A DNA stretch of 64,000 nucleotides. Origin: Paulinella micropora (taxonomy: Eukaryota > Cercozoa > Imbricatea > Euglyphida > Paulinellidae). The stretch spans positions 124,001-188,000 of the forward strand of contig WBZZ01005557.1 of assembly GCA_019918135.1 (NCBI GenBank), read 5' to 3'. Below are positions 43,606 through 53,927 of the stretch, one piece after another (within the stretch, counting starts at the first letter, position 1; each line of letters starts with the position of its first letter). Both the position numbers and the translations under genes were made by a program. The notes under the pieces were generated by a model. The model had not been told where the DNA came from, searched no databases, and saw only the letters and a list, made by a program, of their open reading frames with translations.

Positions 43606-45932
43606 TTTTAAGGAATCATGGGAGAGGGCTAAAGATGATTTGCGCTGCATGTTTGACATACGTGCAGACGGAGCAGTGCCAAAGGCCTGCGGAGCGCTCT
43701 TGTTCTTGTGCTGCCAGGGCCGCCGCAACGGCCGCATCAGAGTCGGAGTCCGCAGCAGACATAGCCGCAGTGGCAGCAGCAGTGGACAGAGGAGTAGAAG
43801 AAGAGGACGACATTACCGGACTGGAGGCAGTCCCAAAAGCCGGAGAAGACAAAGCTGAGTTAGTTGTCCGTTTGGTCTGGCAAGTGTTGCAGTTGTCAGC
43901 TGTTGCGACGTTCGACATGGTGCCTGCAGGACAGAGACAACGTTTAAGTCGTATGCAGCTCATGCATATGTGATATGTACAAGCCTGGCAGGTCCATTCC
44001 ATGCTCTTGTCTGTGGAGTTGTTTTGGGCCGTCCTTACTCCCAACGGTTTGTTTTGGGGAGCTCCTAACAAGGCATGCAATTTGTTTGGATTTGACATCG
44101 ACATGAAGACCATGCCGCCACTCAGTTAGCTTGCATTCGCCTTTGGCTGCAGCAGCCTGGTGGAGGGACAGAACCAAAGCCCGCGCTTTGTTCAAGGCCG
44201 GGTGATCTTTCACCGAGAACTCTACCACCTCCCCACCCTCCGTCGGTCGCCACCTAGGTCAACACAGCACATCATGCAGTCCACGCACTTCCTTGTACAG
44301 GCAAAAGGTTGCCTGCCGTCATGTTTGTAATTTGTGGGAGTGAGAGGTTACAGAGGTTACGTGATAGCGTCGTAGTGGTCGCCGGTGTAGACCAGAAAGA
44401 CGCGCTTTTTTAGATCCCTATCTACGCCGTACATGTCCTGGCGGAGGTGATGGAAGTCGAAGCAAACCACCTAAGAGTACTGGAGCTCCGCACTAATCTA
44501 TGGGGGCGCTGAAATACCTCGACTTGAAAGAGCTGTGAAAAGATGGCTAATTCGATGGCACCTCCCCAGGAAGAAGGATCCACGATCGTCTGACGGTACA
44601 CATGGTTCGGGGAGCCCAAGAAAGTCGTGTTGTACTCGTCCTGCACAAATTTGAATGGTGTTAGAAATATTGATGATAGAACCACTTGAGGCCAGAGATG
44701 TTGATGAGGGAACCACTCGAGGCTTCACACTCCTCAAAGGGGAACAACTTGATGCTTGACAATCCTCATACATGCTGGTAAACAATTGAGGCCAACTCAC
44801 TTAATGGCTCTGCAATGAGAAACAGATATAATGCAGTTATAATATTGTTTTCTATAGCAAAAGATCTCAACTTAGTAGCATTCTCTGAGGTGACAAAACA
44901 TAGGTCTTCACGTGACCTTCGAAAGAAAACATAAAAAAATATCGCGTGATTTTGAAACAAGGAAGGCAAGCGTTGAATAACTTTGCAACTAGCTTTCGCA
45001 GCCAATATAGAGCGCAAGTGGCTCCCAACAGTGCTCTCAAATTTTCAGGAGGGATGAAAATGGTTGAAATTACCACCTTTTCACTTACATCTATGTCTTC
45101 GAGGCGAGCAACATCGACGGACAATTTGACAATCAAACATATTTGGGCTAATACGACAAACAAAAAAAATTATCTGCGTGAAGTTACACTGAAACCACTA
45201 TAGAAATTACTATATTGCTTGCAAGAATTACGTATGTATATATGTATGCATGTAGGTAGGTAGGTACAAGATGCATAGGTAAATGGATCCGTGCAGGTAT
45301 GATATCGAACGTAATTTTAGAACATAACAGAGGCTGCGAACAGCAAATAACAGGTCAGGAGCAGGGACTTGAAAACACTTTTACCCAACGTGAGCAGCAT
45401 ATGAAATGGATGAAGAAAATTTCGTGCAAAAAGTACCGACCGGTTGCGACTCCACGATGTTGTAAACCAACTGTCTCATCTCAGATGCCGTCGAGCTACT
45501 TGGCTGTTTTTTCCCTTGGCAGACGTATGCAATTGCATGAAACAAGCAAGAGTTATCCCTGGGCATCTCACGGCGCGCCTGGAGAAAGGTTAGGATCAGT
45601 TCCGAGGAAAGTGCACAAATAAAATACCATATGTCCGGAATTAATGGTGGGAGGGTAGTCCCAGCCTTTGCCTTCTGTGACGGATGCAGGCGTCTCGGCC
45701 ACTTTGATCGCATCTTTGACCAGAACCGTCTCACCACGTCGCACACCCACCTAGAGACAGCAACTTGTGACTCACACGCACTCACAGTTTGGTGGATCAA
45801 TTAGGGATGTGTTTGAGCATGGGATACGTCTGCAAGGGTAGCGTTGGGTCCGTTGGGCGAGATCAAAGTGGGAGGAAACCCCACTGAGAGATGAAGTTGA
45901 GCTTCTGACAATCCCGTCTTCTCAGCCACCAG
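43122..45932 (-). CDS. OTU1/YOD1-type deubiquitinase with two RanBP2 fingers
   Basis: A nine-exon minus-strand model joins in exact frame: 45932-45828, 45750-45628, 45578-45441, 44640-44518, 44470-44361, 44253-44111, 44064-43981, 43923-43662 and 43266-43122, 410 residues plus stop. The first exon or exons (start codon) lie upstream and were not found. The order matches YOD1: a UBX-like fold (GFPPTLI then GETVLVK), an OTU catalytic core with DNSCLF (Cys about 87), WGGAIEL, and YTGDHYDAI with the catalytic His at about 195, then an Ala-rich helix. Instead of YOD1's single C2H2 finger there are two RanBP2 fingers, Cys 273/276/287/290 and 359/362/373/376, each split by an intron. YOD1/OTU1 works with p97/VCP in ER-associated degradation; that role is inferred. 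Introns are 46-107 nt except 800 nt (44641-45440) and 395 nt (43267-43661). A 24-nt microexon at 44312-44289 is also possible. Confidence 0.88.
43398..43557 (-). mobile_element. SINE-like family B inside OTU1 intron 8
   Basis: A family B unit in the same orientation as the gene, with a CATACACATAC-type tail instead of ATT. It sits between a poly-T run (43293-43327) and an (AT)n run (43562-43600), enlarging an intron that would otherwise be short. Confidence 0.85.
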
Positions 45933-46010
45933 CTACACATACAGAGCCGCCCCATCAGTTTGCAAGCATTTGGAAATTCACTTTTCTGGTTTTGTTATCT
46001 AATAAAAGAG

Positions 46011-46137
46011 AAGAAGATTGCATTTACGCATCATGAGAAGTTTGTCGACGCAAATGGAGGTCTTGAAGAGCCAGTTGAGGGAGCAACACAGATTCAGGAA
46101 ATCGATGATATTTTATTCTGCTGGAAGTAACTTTACT
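46011..46137 (+). other. Possible terminal exon, plus strand
   Basis: After a TCTAATAAAAG that could be an acceptor, an open frame (KIAFTHHEKF, then EEPVEGATQI, then DDILFCWK) ends in TAA at about 46137. It has coding-like composition but no identified partner exons. It overlaps the expected 5' region of the OTU1-like gene on the opposite strand. Confidence 0.3.
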
Positions 46138-46900
46138 TGATTTGCTCCTGGAAATCTAATATGATTGACTACTCTACTTAATCATCATTAAAATATTTAT
46201 TTACTTACATCAAACGATGATTTTTTTTTTTCATTTCAACATGCAAAACTTGGTTTTGATTTTTGTGGCTTAACATTGAGATATTCGTTTACTTCCACTC
46301 ATACACGTGCCTCTCGTACATTTCTGTTGTTTTTAACCACTAACCAGCTTTTTTACTTCAAGTTATTTCATTACTTATTTCTCTTGCGAACGCATTACAT
46401 GTGAAATAAGTGAAAAAAGAACTGCCTCCCCCCACCCCAACTATCCCTCCCTCGCCCTGTTCCCCTTCTTCCACTGGGCACAAAAAAATTGAGTTCAAAA
46501 AGGCGAGAAAACGTAGAAAAGTGGATAAATTTCGAGTCCTGGCAGGAAAAATCCAAAAAAATCGAATCACCCTCTCTGGAGAATGAATCACTCTTTTCAA
46601 AATTTTCATATTCGAAAATAAATAAACCCAATTCCTGGGAATTTCGAGATTTTCCTCATTTCTAAAAGTTTTTCTCCACGGTGGCAAATTGTGCTTTCGC
46701 AGAGAAATATCTTAACCTCCCTTTGCCCCCGCCCCAGGGAAAATTTTTCGAAATTTGGGTAATTTTCGAAGTCTCCTGGTGGAAAAATCCCCAGAAACCG
46801 CTAAATTGGCTTCTCCAGAGATGGAACATAGTTTTTTGACGTGTTTATAGCCAATATATGTATTACTTTTTGACATGTATTACTTTCTGGATTGACTGAT
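46138..46900. other. AT-rich stretch without recognised features
   Basis: No convincing ORF, RNA gene or repeat family. A 109-codon minus-strand frame near 46358-46687 is low in complexity and not supported by splice signals. Confidence 0.45.
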
Positions 46901-47455
46901 TGATTGATTCATTCATTCATTCATTCGTTTGTTCATTCATTGACGGGTGTATGTATGTATGTATGTTGTGTATGTATGAATGTATGTATAATGAGACTTG
47001 TATGCCTACGTACGTACATACTCACGTACGTAGATACGTACATACGTACGTACGTGCGTATAAGTATGTATGTGTATGTGTGTATGTATGTATGTATGTA
47101 TGTATATGTTTCTGTATGTTTGCACATGTATGTTATGTAATGTTATTTATGTTATGTATGTACATTATGTATGTATGTATGTATGTATGTATGTATGTAT
47201 GTATATGTACACATATGTATGTATGTATGCATGTATGTCTGTATGTATGTATGTATGTATGTTATTTATATATATATATGCATGTATGTATGTATGTGTA
47301 TGTGTATGCATGTACATATGTATGTATGTATGCATATATGTATGTATGCATGTATGTATGTATGATGTTGCTATGTATGTATGTATGTATGTATGTATGT
47401 ATGTATATGTATGTATGTATATGTATGTATGTATATGTATGTATATGTATGTATG

Positions 47456-47485
<30 letters not shown>
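46900..47485. repeat. (TATG)n array
   Basis: TGTA/TATG tetranucleotides with a few ACGT interruptions, complementary in type to the TACA array at 24793-26070. ORFs over it are artefacts. Confidence 0.95.
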
Positions 47486-47488
<3 letters not shown>

Positions 47489-47690
47489 TGTAATGTAATG
47501 TAATGCAACGTAATGTAATGTAATGTAATGTAATGCAATGCAATGTAATGCAATGTAATGTAATGTAATGTAATGTAATGCAATGTAATGCAATGTAATG
47601 TAATGTAATGTGAGGTGAGGTGAGGTGAGGTGAGGTGAGGTGATGTGAGGTGATGTAATGTAATGTAGTGTAATGTAATGTATGTACATA
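47486..47690. repeat. TAATG and GAGGT pentanucleotide arrays
   Basis: About 30 units of TAATG/CAATG change into eight GAGGT units (47612-47655) and back to TAATG. Point-mutated units are interleaved, showing stepwise spread of variants. Confidence 0.9.
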
Positions 47691-47699
47691 CATATGTAC

Positions 47700-48310
47700 A
47701 TATGTACGTATGGATGGATAGATGGATGGATGGATGGTGGAGGGACCAAGGAACGGATGGTTTGGCACTAAGTGATTGATCATTGATTCCTTGGTTGGTT
47801 GGTTGGTTGGTGGGTTGGTTGGTTGGTTGGTTTTGGTTGCTTGTGGTTGGTAGGTTCGTTGGTTGATTTGATCGCTGAATAATTGGATAGCTTGATTTCT
47901 GATCAAATGATGACATGGATGGATTGGATTGATTTTTATATAAACCCAGCGCGCACATAAAATCAGCAAGCAACTCAAGCAATTTAACACTGTAGTACCC
48001 TGGAGAAGGTCGTATAGAGCATGGTGGGTTGTAGTTGATCGAGAACATATCTTTTCCCCGTATCACCTGTACCATTTTGACATTAGACAAGCAAGATGAA
48101 GGAGAAGGAGAAGGAGAGACTCTTGAGTTGCACTTTGAACATTCCCGCTCGGAGGCAAGGCAAATCTTTCGTGTATTATCCTCCCAAGACCCAAAATTCG
48201 TGGAGTAGGTCAACTTGTGAGGCAATGATTTCGTTGACTATTTCTGATCATTCCGTGAAATTTTGCGACAGGGTTTGTTTTTCCTTTACGGTAGAATTGC
48301 CACTTTAGTG
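47700..48310. other. GGTT repeats and unassigned sequence
   Basis: GGAT and GGTT tetranucleotide runs (47708-47850), then sequence with no recognised gene. Confidence 0.5.
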
Positions 48311-48449
48311 CCACTTAGTGGCTTATTCTACCCGACTTTTCTTCGCGCCACAAACTTACCCGCACAAATCTGGCGGGGTGGCAGCAGGCCATTTTTTTCA
48401 CTGGCCGGCCGGTCCATAACATAAGGTTTGTCAAAGAATTCTCTACCTC

Positions 48450-48695
48450 TAGATACTCTACTCCACTCTACTCTACTCTACTCGTTCTGCAAATTGTACT
48501 CCTCTCCTCTTTGTGTAATTTAATAAGAAACAAATTAATTGTACAGAAGTAAGTGTAAAGAACCTAGTCAAACCGAGAAACTGCTCTCCTCTATTCTACT
48601 CTCTACTCTACTCTCTACTGTTACTCTTACTCTTACTCTTACTCTTACTCTTACTCTTACTCTTACTCTTACTCTTACTCTTACTCTTACTAGTA
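48450..48695. repeat. (CTACT)n and (TTACTC)n arrays
   Basis: Pentamer CTCTA runs at 48455-48485 and 48590-48618, then about 12 perfect TTACTC hexamers to 48690. Confidence 0.9.
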
Positions 48696-49155
48696 TTATA
48701 GTGTGCCACTTCGGCACACTTTTTCAGTGCAGTTTCTATACAGAAACCACACTAAGAGCCGTTATTCATTATTTCGTCTTCCTATTTATAACAAATACAG
48801 ACAAACAAAAGAAAGAAAAACTGCTACCTGTAAATAATTATTATTAAATTACATTTTTGAATTCTTTTCCAGTATTCTTAGCATACCACACACAAACAAA
48901 TATAGTAGAAAAATTTATTTGAAATGAAGAGGGCTTTTGCCTAATTTTTTTTAAAATTGAATGCGCACTAGTTTATACTCCTATACGCAAAAGTAGTTAG
49001 TGGTCATGATCACTCTTTTACAAATCTAAATTATTTCTTACATTTGCCAACAAATCATTTTGACTTTCAACCCTCATTAAATTGCTTTCATTTTGTTTGT
49101 CGTAAGCAATGTATTTTATGAGGGATTTATTGAATGTAAGCACCTCTATATCAAT

Positions 49156-49547
49156 TCAGTCAAAAATTTTATTCTGAATCTCAAATCCAAATTCTTTTCT
49201 ATTTTCTTTCCTCCAACTATAAAATAATTTCAGTTCTTTTTCTTTTTTTACCTGCTTAAGTCTTGTCTTTTGTCGTGCAAATCTGTCAATTTCAATGTTG
49301 TTGCTCTCTTTGTCAAGTCTTTTTAGCATAATATCAATGGCTGACAACTTTACCAAGTCTTGTTGTTTTTTTCAATTAACAAATCAATTTCACTGTCAAT
49401 TTTATTTACTCTTTCTTGGCTCATTATTTTGTCTTTCTTCAGTTGGTCTCTCCCTCGTCTATTTGTCTCATAAATCTCTAGCCAATCCTCCTTCGTCCTG
49501 TCTCCTTTCGTGATAAGACTTTCACTCATTATCAAATTCTGCACCAC
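49156..49547 (-). pseudogene. AT-rich coiled-coil protein, frameshifted
   Basis: Two overlapping minus-strand frames (49547-49350 and 49356-49156) join if one base is removed from the A run at about 49367 (gaaaaaaac on the minus strand). The joined product, about 125 residues from the ATG in MSESLITK, is Lys/Glu-rich with heptad-like spacing. Flanking DNA is AT-rich like the Maverick-like element at 61-64 kb, so it could be a remnant of such an element. No family is recognised. Confidence 0.45.
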
Positions 49548-50316
49548 TGCACCAACGCACTAGTGCGCTGGGGTCGTGGCGTGGGTAAGAAAAAAATATT
49601 TTTGAAAAATTCCAAAATTTCATTATCTATTACCAATTTGTCCTGCCAGCCTCATTTTTTCCACTTTTTTCCAGTCTGGATTTTTCTCGAGAAAATTCCT
49701 CGTTTGCTGACACAAAAATTGTATTTTTATCGCAATTGAGTAAAATGTTTTTCCTCGTGCTTTTTCGTTCTGCGACTTTTTCAGAATTCCAAAAGTGGCT
49801 AAGACAAGAAGTCCAAACCCTTGCTGTTTTTGTGTGCTGCAGGATGTCGGACAACGAGCATGAAGAGGAGCGACACGACGACCCAGAGCAGGAAGAGCAT
49901 GAAAATGAGGTAGTTTAGTTCCTATTTGTTTTATGTGTATGAGGTTTTCTTGTATAGGGTGCTATGGCCCTGCTGGAGGCACAGCAAGAAGCACAGGACG
50001 CACGCGATGCACGTGTTCTGGTAATAAGTTTTTTTTTCTTTCCTTTATGTGTGTGTATGTGTAGCAAACAGATGAAAAAAAGACACCAGACCAATCAGTT
50101 GCGGTAATCATTTTTTTCTGTTGTTTGGTTTTCATTGTATACCGAATTAGGGAATCACTGATAGTGTAAGTAATGTATCACTTGAGCAACCTGATTGAAA
50201 TGGACCTAGAGGCAGTAGAAAAAAGGGGCGAAAAAAGGTGGTAGACCAGAGGGTAGCCGTAACGTTGTTATCAGAATTAGTGATGTTCATGTCGTAATTA
50301 ACAAGGAGGCTGGCGA

Positions 50317-50562
50317 TGTAGGCATCACCCCCGGATAGCCGGTAAAAAGTACCATTTTTCTGGTGTCAGGTGCACCTAGTTTTTTTCCATTATTTTCAAT
50401 ATCGTTTGGCCGGATTTGACCTAATGTCATTTTAACCTTGGTCTGTTGCAGTTTTCTTTTCGGCTTCACTGAGCTAATATAACGAGACATCATTCTCTTT
50501 TGGGGATTTGTGTCTGGTTGTATTACAGACTTTTTATTGAGCTATCTTCGGGGATTGTAACA
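50317..50562 (+). repeat. 5' LTR
   Basis: 246 bp, starting TGTAGGCATC and ending GGGGATTGTAACA. It contains TTCGGCTTCACTGAGC and TAATATAACGAGAC, which may hold the promoter, but no TATA box is certain. Confidence 0.93.
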
Positions 50563-50563
50563 T

Positions 50564-50581
50564 TGGAGTTACCAGCACAAG
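50564..50581 (+). other. Putative primer-binding site
   Basis: TGGAGTTACCAGCACAAG begins one base after the 5' LTR. The TGG start is expected for pairing with a tRNA CCA end; the specific tRNA cannot be told. Confidence 0.5.
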
Positions 50582-51343
50582 GCTGATTTCTTTTCTGGCT
50601 TGTTTTTGGAACAGCAGAAAGAAAAATTGGACAGACCTATCTCTTCTGAGTAGGTGTTCCAAAAAACAAATACTCCAGCACATCCCCACACAGCTCTTTT
50701 TGCAAAACTAGACGTCTAGGCGTTTGTGAGTAGGTGTCTCAGTACCCTCTCCACAGCCTGTATCTGTGTCCTCACAAGCAGGCCAGACACCAGACCTCGT
50801 AGCTGTTCTTTTGTTCTCTCTTGAGACAGAGACAGAGTAGGTCAACAGACGTACAAACAAACACTCACAGATACAAACAAACTTGAAGGACACGAGCGTA
50901 GTACTCTACCTTTCAAGTCTGTGCACTTTGTTGCATCTCAAACCACACACATCAGAGTATTTTTGCAAATCTCTGACTGTCTTTCGACAATAGGTCTGAA
51001 CAAGTGTCAGACGACAAGTCGACTTCTCAAGGAGTGCTTCTCTAGCCTCTTTGACATTATCTGTACATAGGTCCTCGTACCTCATAACAGATACAACAAC
51101 AAAAAGAGAAAAAGAAAAGAGGAGTGGAGAAGGAGATCAAATTTTCAGAGAAAGTCGTACAGATTACTTCTTTCTCACAAAAAAAAAAAAAAAAAAAAAA
51201 AAAAAACACACATAAGACATAGAGGTGAGACGCTCTCTCTCTATACTGTCTTTTCGTTTTTTCTCTCTATTCGTTCCTCATAGACGAACAGAGCAATTAC
51301 GGGGTAGAAACAACTCTGTCTCGTCCGTATTCCTTCAGCGTCC

Positions 51344-53852
51344 ATGTCTACTAGGTCTGAAGACTGGCAGGAAGGAGGGGGGGAGAGTGAGCGAACCCCA
51401 GGAAACGAAGAGGAGTTCGTTGACTCTCATGCAGAAGGAGGAGATCTGGCACCTTCCTTTGACACAGGAGGAGCAGAGAATCAATTTTTTACTGCGCCTT
51501 CCTTTGACACAGGAGGAGCAGAGGAAGTCGAGGAGGAGGAGAAGGGAGGAGAGGAAGCGAGGTTTGTGGCCGAATATGGCAAACTAAGTAAGAAGGAGTT
51601 TGAGGAGAAGAAAGGGAAGGATGAGGCCTATAAATGGCTATACATTCCCCAAGAAATGCGATGGGGACAACCCTTGAAGAAGGAGGACATCTGTTACCCT
51701 CTCCCAAGGCAAGCTCTGCCTCTGGCAGAATTCCTCAGAGACGACGGTGCACACTTACAGGTGCAACACGTCTCATTTGGGGACAATATGTCTTTACTGG
51801 AGCTACTCGACCTCTCATGGACAGTGTTTGAGTGTGCTATACTCTTTGAGTACCAGACTGGAAAGACTGTGCTGCCATGGAACACAAGAGCACTGGCTAG
51901 GTTGCTCGATCCTGGTCAGGACATTGATTCAATAAAGAGAGTGGAAAAGGAGTTTAAGTTCAGGAATCCAAAAGGACAGATCAATGTCATGGATGTGTCT
52001 CTGAAACTTATGGAGGCCAAGTTAGTGGACCTGGGTAAACTCCAACACACCCAGTTTGGCAGGGACCTTCACCCGGCCCTGAGGGAAATAGAAGGCGAAG
52101 CTGGAGGGGTGACGAGGATGAAGAAGCTGCATGCGGCCTTGGTGAATGATGATGCATGGAAGAGGTGGGTCTTCACGAAGGATCATACGATCTTGGAGGG
52201 GACGGCCGCACCACCCCCCACCAATAAAGCGGGAGAGAAGGAGTTGGCGGAGAAGGCCTTGTTCCTTCGGAAGGCAGCTGAGATCCTGTCTTTTTTTCAT
52301 CATGCCCAAGAGCTGTATATCAAAGAGCTAGCGGCTGAGAAAGAAAAGAAGGAGATGGAGGCAAAGATTGCATTAGCCAAGGCGGCGGGAACAAAGGGAC
52401 CGAGATATTCCTCTGGATCTTATATGGCTCCCTCGGGCCGCTCCACCCCGTCAGCCCACACAGCCCCTTTGGCCCCTGCGACTAGCTCAGCGCCTACCAC
52501 TGTTATTGTCAACAGTAATGACAAAAAGGACAGACAGGCTATCATACAGGCCTTCCAAAAATATACAAAGTCCGATGCCACTGCTCTGACGCTGTATGCA
52601 GAGACAGCGAGTCAGAAGGACACGGATGCGAACCTTCGAGACAAGCTCAGAAGAATTGATGCTTGTATGAAGCAGCATCCAACGGACGAAACACAGGAGT
52701 ATGAGGCGTTGTACACCTTGTTGGACCCATCAATCATCACACAAGGGTTTGATGTTGGGGAGTACAAGGCGATGAGAGCGGTAGAGGTGGCGGCTAGGAG
52801 AGCAGCCTCAGACCTGCAATGCACGGTGCCAGTTGCCGTCCTCTTGCAATACTTTAAACTCATGGGTATCAGCACCTGTGCACTGGTACTTTGATTGGGT
52901 TTGAGATTTTTCAAGAGGTGAACGAAGGGCTGGGCATTGGCACGAGGTTGGCAGCGATCCTCACTGAGGTCAGCGCCAAGTACGGGCTCTTTTATAGCCG
53001 GGAGTCTATCATTTTGTACTTCCTGAGTGCTTTGTGTACACGACACCCGAGCAAGCTCGCAAGGATCATACAGTCCTGTCCGACCTTCACGGCGGTGAAG
53101 ACGGCGGATTTTTTAGAAACGAATATATACGAGAGGACTGTAGCGGCTACTCCGCCGGGCGACCTGTTCAAGGAGGTGCTCGACGCGTGTTCCGAATTGG
53201 ACACGGCCACCGAGTCATTCTCCAGTGCCGCGACACAGGGGGTTGGAGGTGCTCAAGCAGCACATGCAACTCGAACGGCAGGTCTCAAGAGGGGGAGAGA
53301 TGAGCCGACGCCGTGCTACCGCTATTTTTCATACATGGCGTGTAAGCATGAGGCACAGAAAGGAGTAGGCAATTGCCTCTTCAGCCACGACTCTCTTGAT
53401 GATAGGCAGCGAAATCTTTTCCTTAGAGAGCTCGAAGGCATGAAAAAGACCATGTATGCCATGTACAAGAAGGAGTTGGAGGAGGGGAGGTGGAATGCGA
53501 ATATGGTCTCGGATGCGGAGCTCCGGGGGCCATCATTTACTTCCTTGACAGAATGAAGAGAAGGGAGAAGAGAGAGACATCGGGCCGATCAAAGGCGCCG
53601 ACTAGAGGAGGAGGAGAGACGAGAGGATCGTCACGAGGGTCCCGAGGGACACCAAGAGGGGCGGCACCACGAGGACGAGGCTTTCGTGGAAGGGGAGGAC
53701 GGACCCCAGCGCGCCCTCCCAGAGGACACGGATACTGGAATTATAGCACCAGTTCCAGCTCCAACTACCCCCAGCAAGCTTATACCGCTACGGAGGGGGG
53801 ACGTCAAGACGAAGAAACCGGCTCAGGTGAGCGTGTTGTCGTCGTAGACTGA
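51344..53852 (+). pseudogene. gag: Ty3/gypsy Gag with CCCH finger and RGG tail
   Basis: The ATG at 51344 opens a 516-residue frame: a Gly/Glu-rich head with two EGGDLAPSFDTGGAE-like repeats, then a helical capsid-like region. At about 52890 the frame shifts by one base into 52891-53556. This segment has a CX8CX10CX3H pattern (PCYRYFSYMAC then NCLFSH), a CCCH-type zinc finger in place of the usual CCHC knuckle. A third frame, open to 53852, adds an Arg/Gly-rich RGG region and a Tyr/Ser-rich tail. The shifts may be decay, sequence error or programmed; the near-continuous coding quality in all three parts favours one original protein. RGG and CCCH both suggest RNA binding by Gag. Confidence 0.7.
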
Positions 53853-53927
53853 CGGGAGGAGAAGAGAGAGGAAAAGAAGAGAGAGAAGGAGATAAAAACT
53901 GTTCTTTTTAATCCGACAGTCACAGTT

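Noticed and set aside
44289..44312. 24-nt microexon in the OTU1-like gene
   Set aside because: It would keep the frame with a 48-nt and a 35-nt intron, but a single 107-nt intron explains the same region more simply; kept only as an alternative.
47371..48225. Long minus-strand ORF
   Set aside because: Most of it is repeat translation, and the upstream 90 residues show no recognisable domain or splice signals.
50166..50209. Shorter version of intron 4 ending at CCTAG
   Set aside because: It leads straight to a TAG; the acceptor at 50218 uses that TAG as its AG and restores the frame that continues through exon 5.
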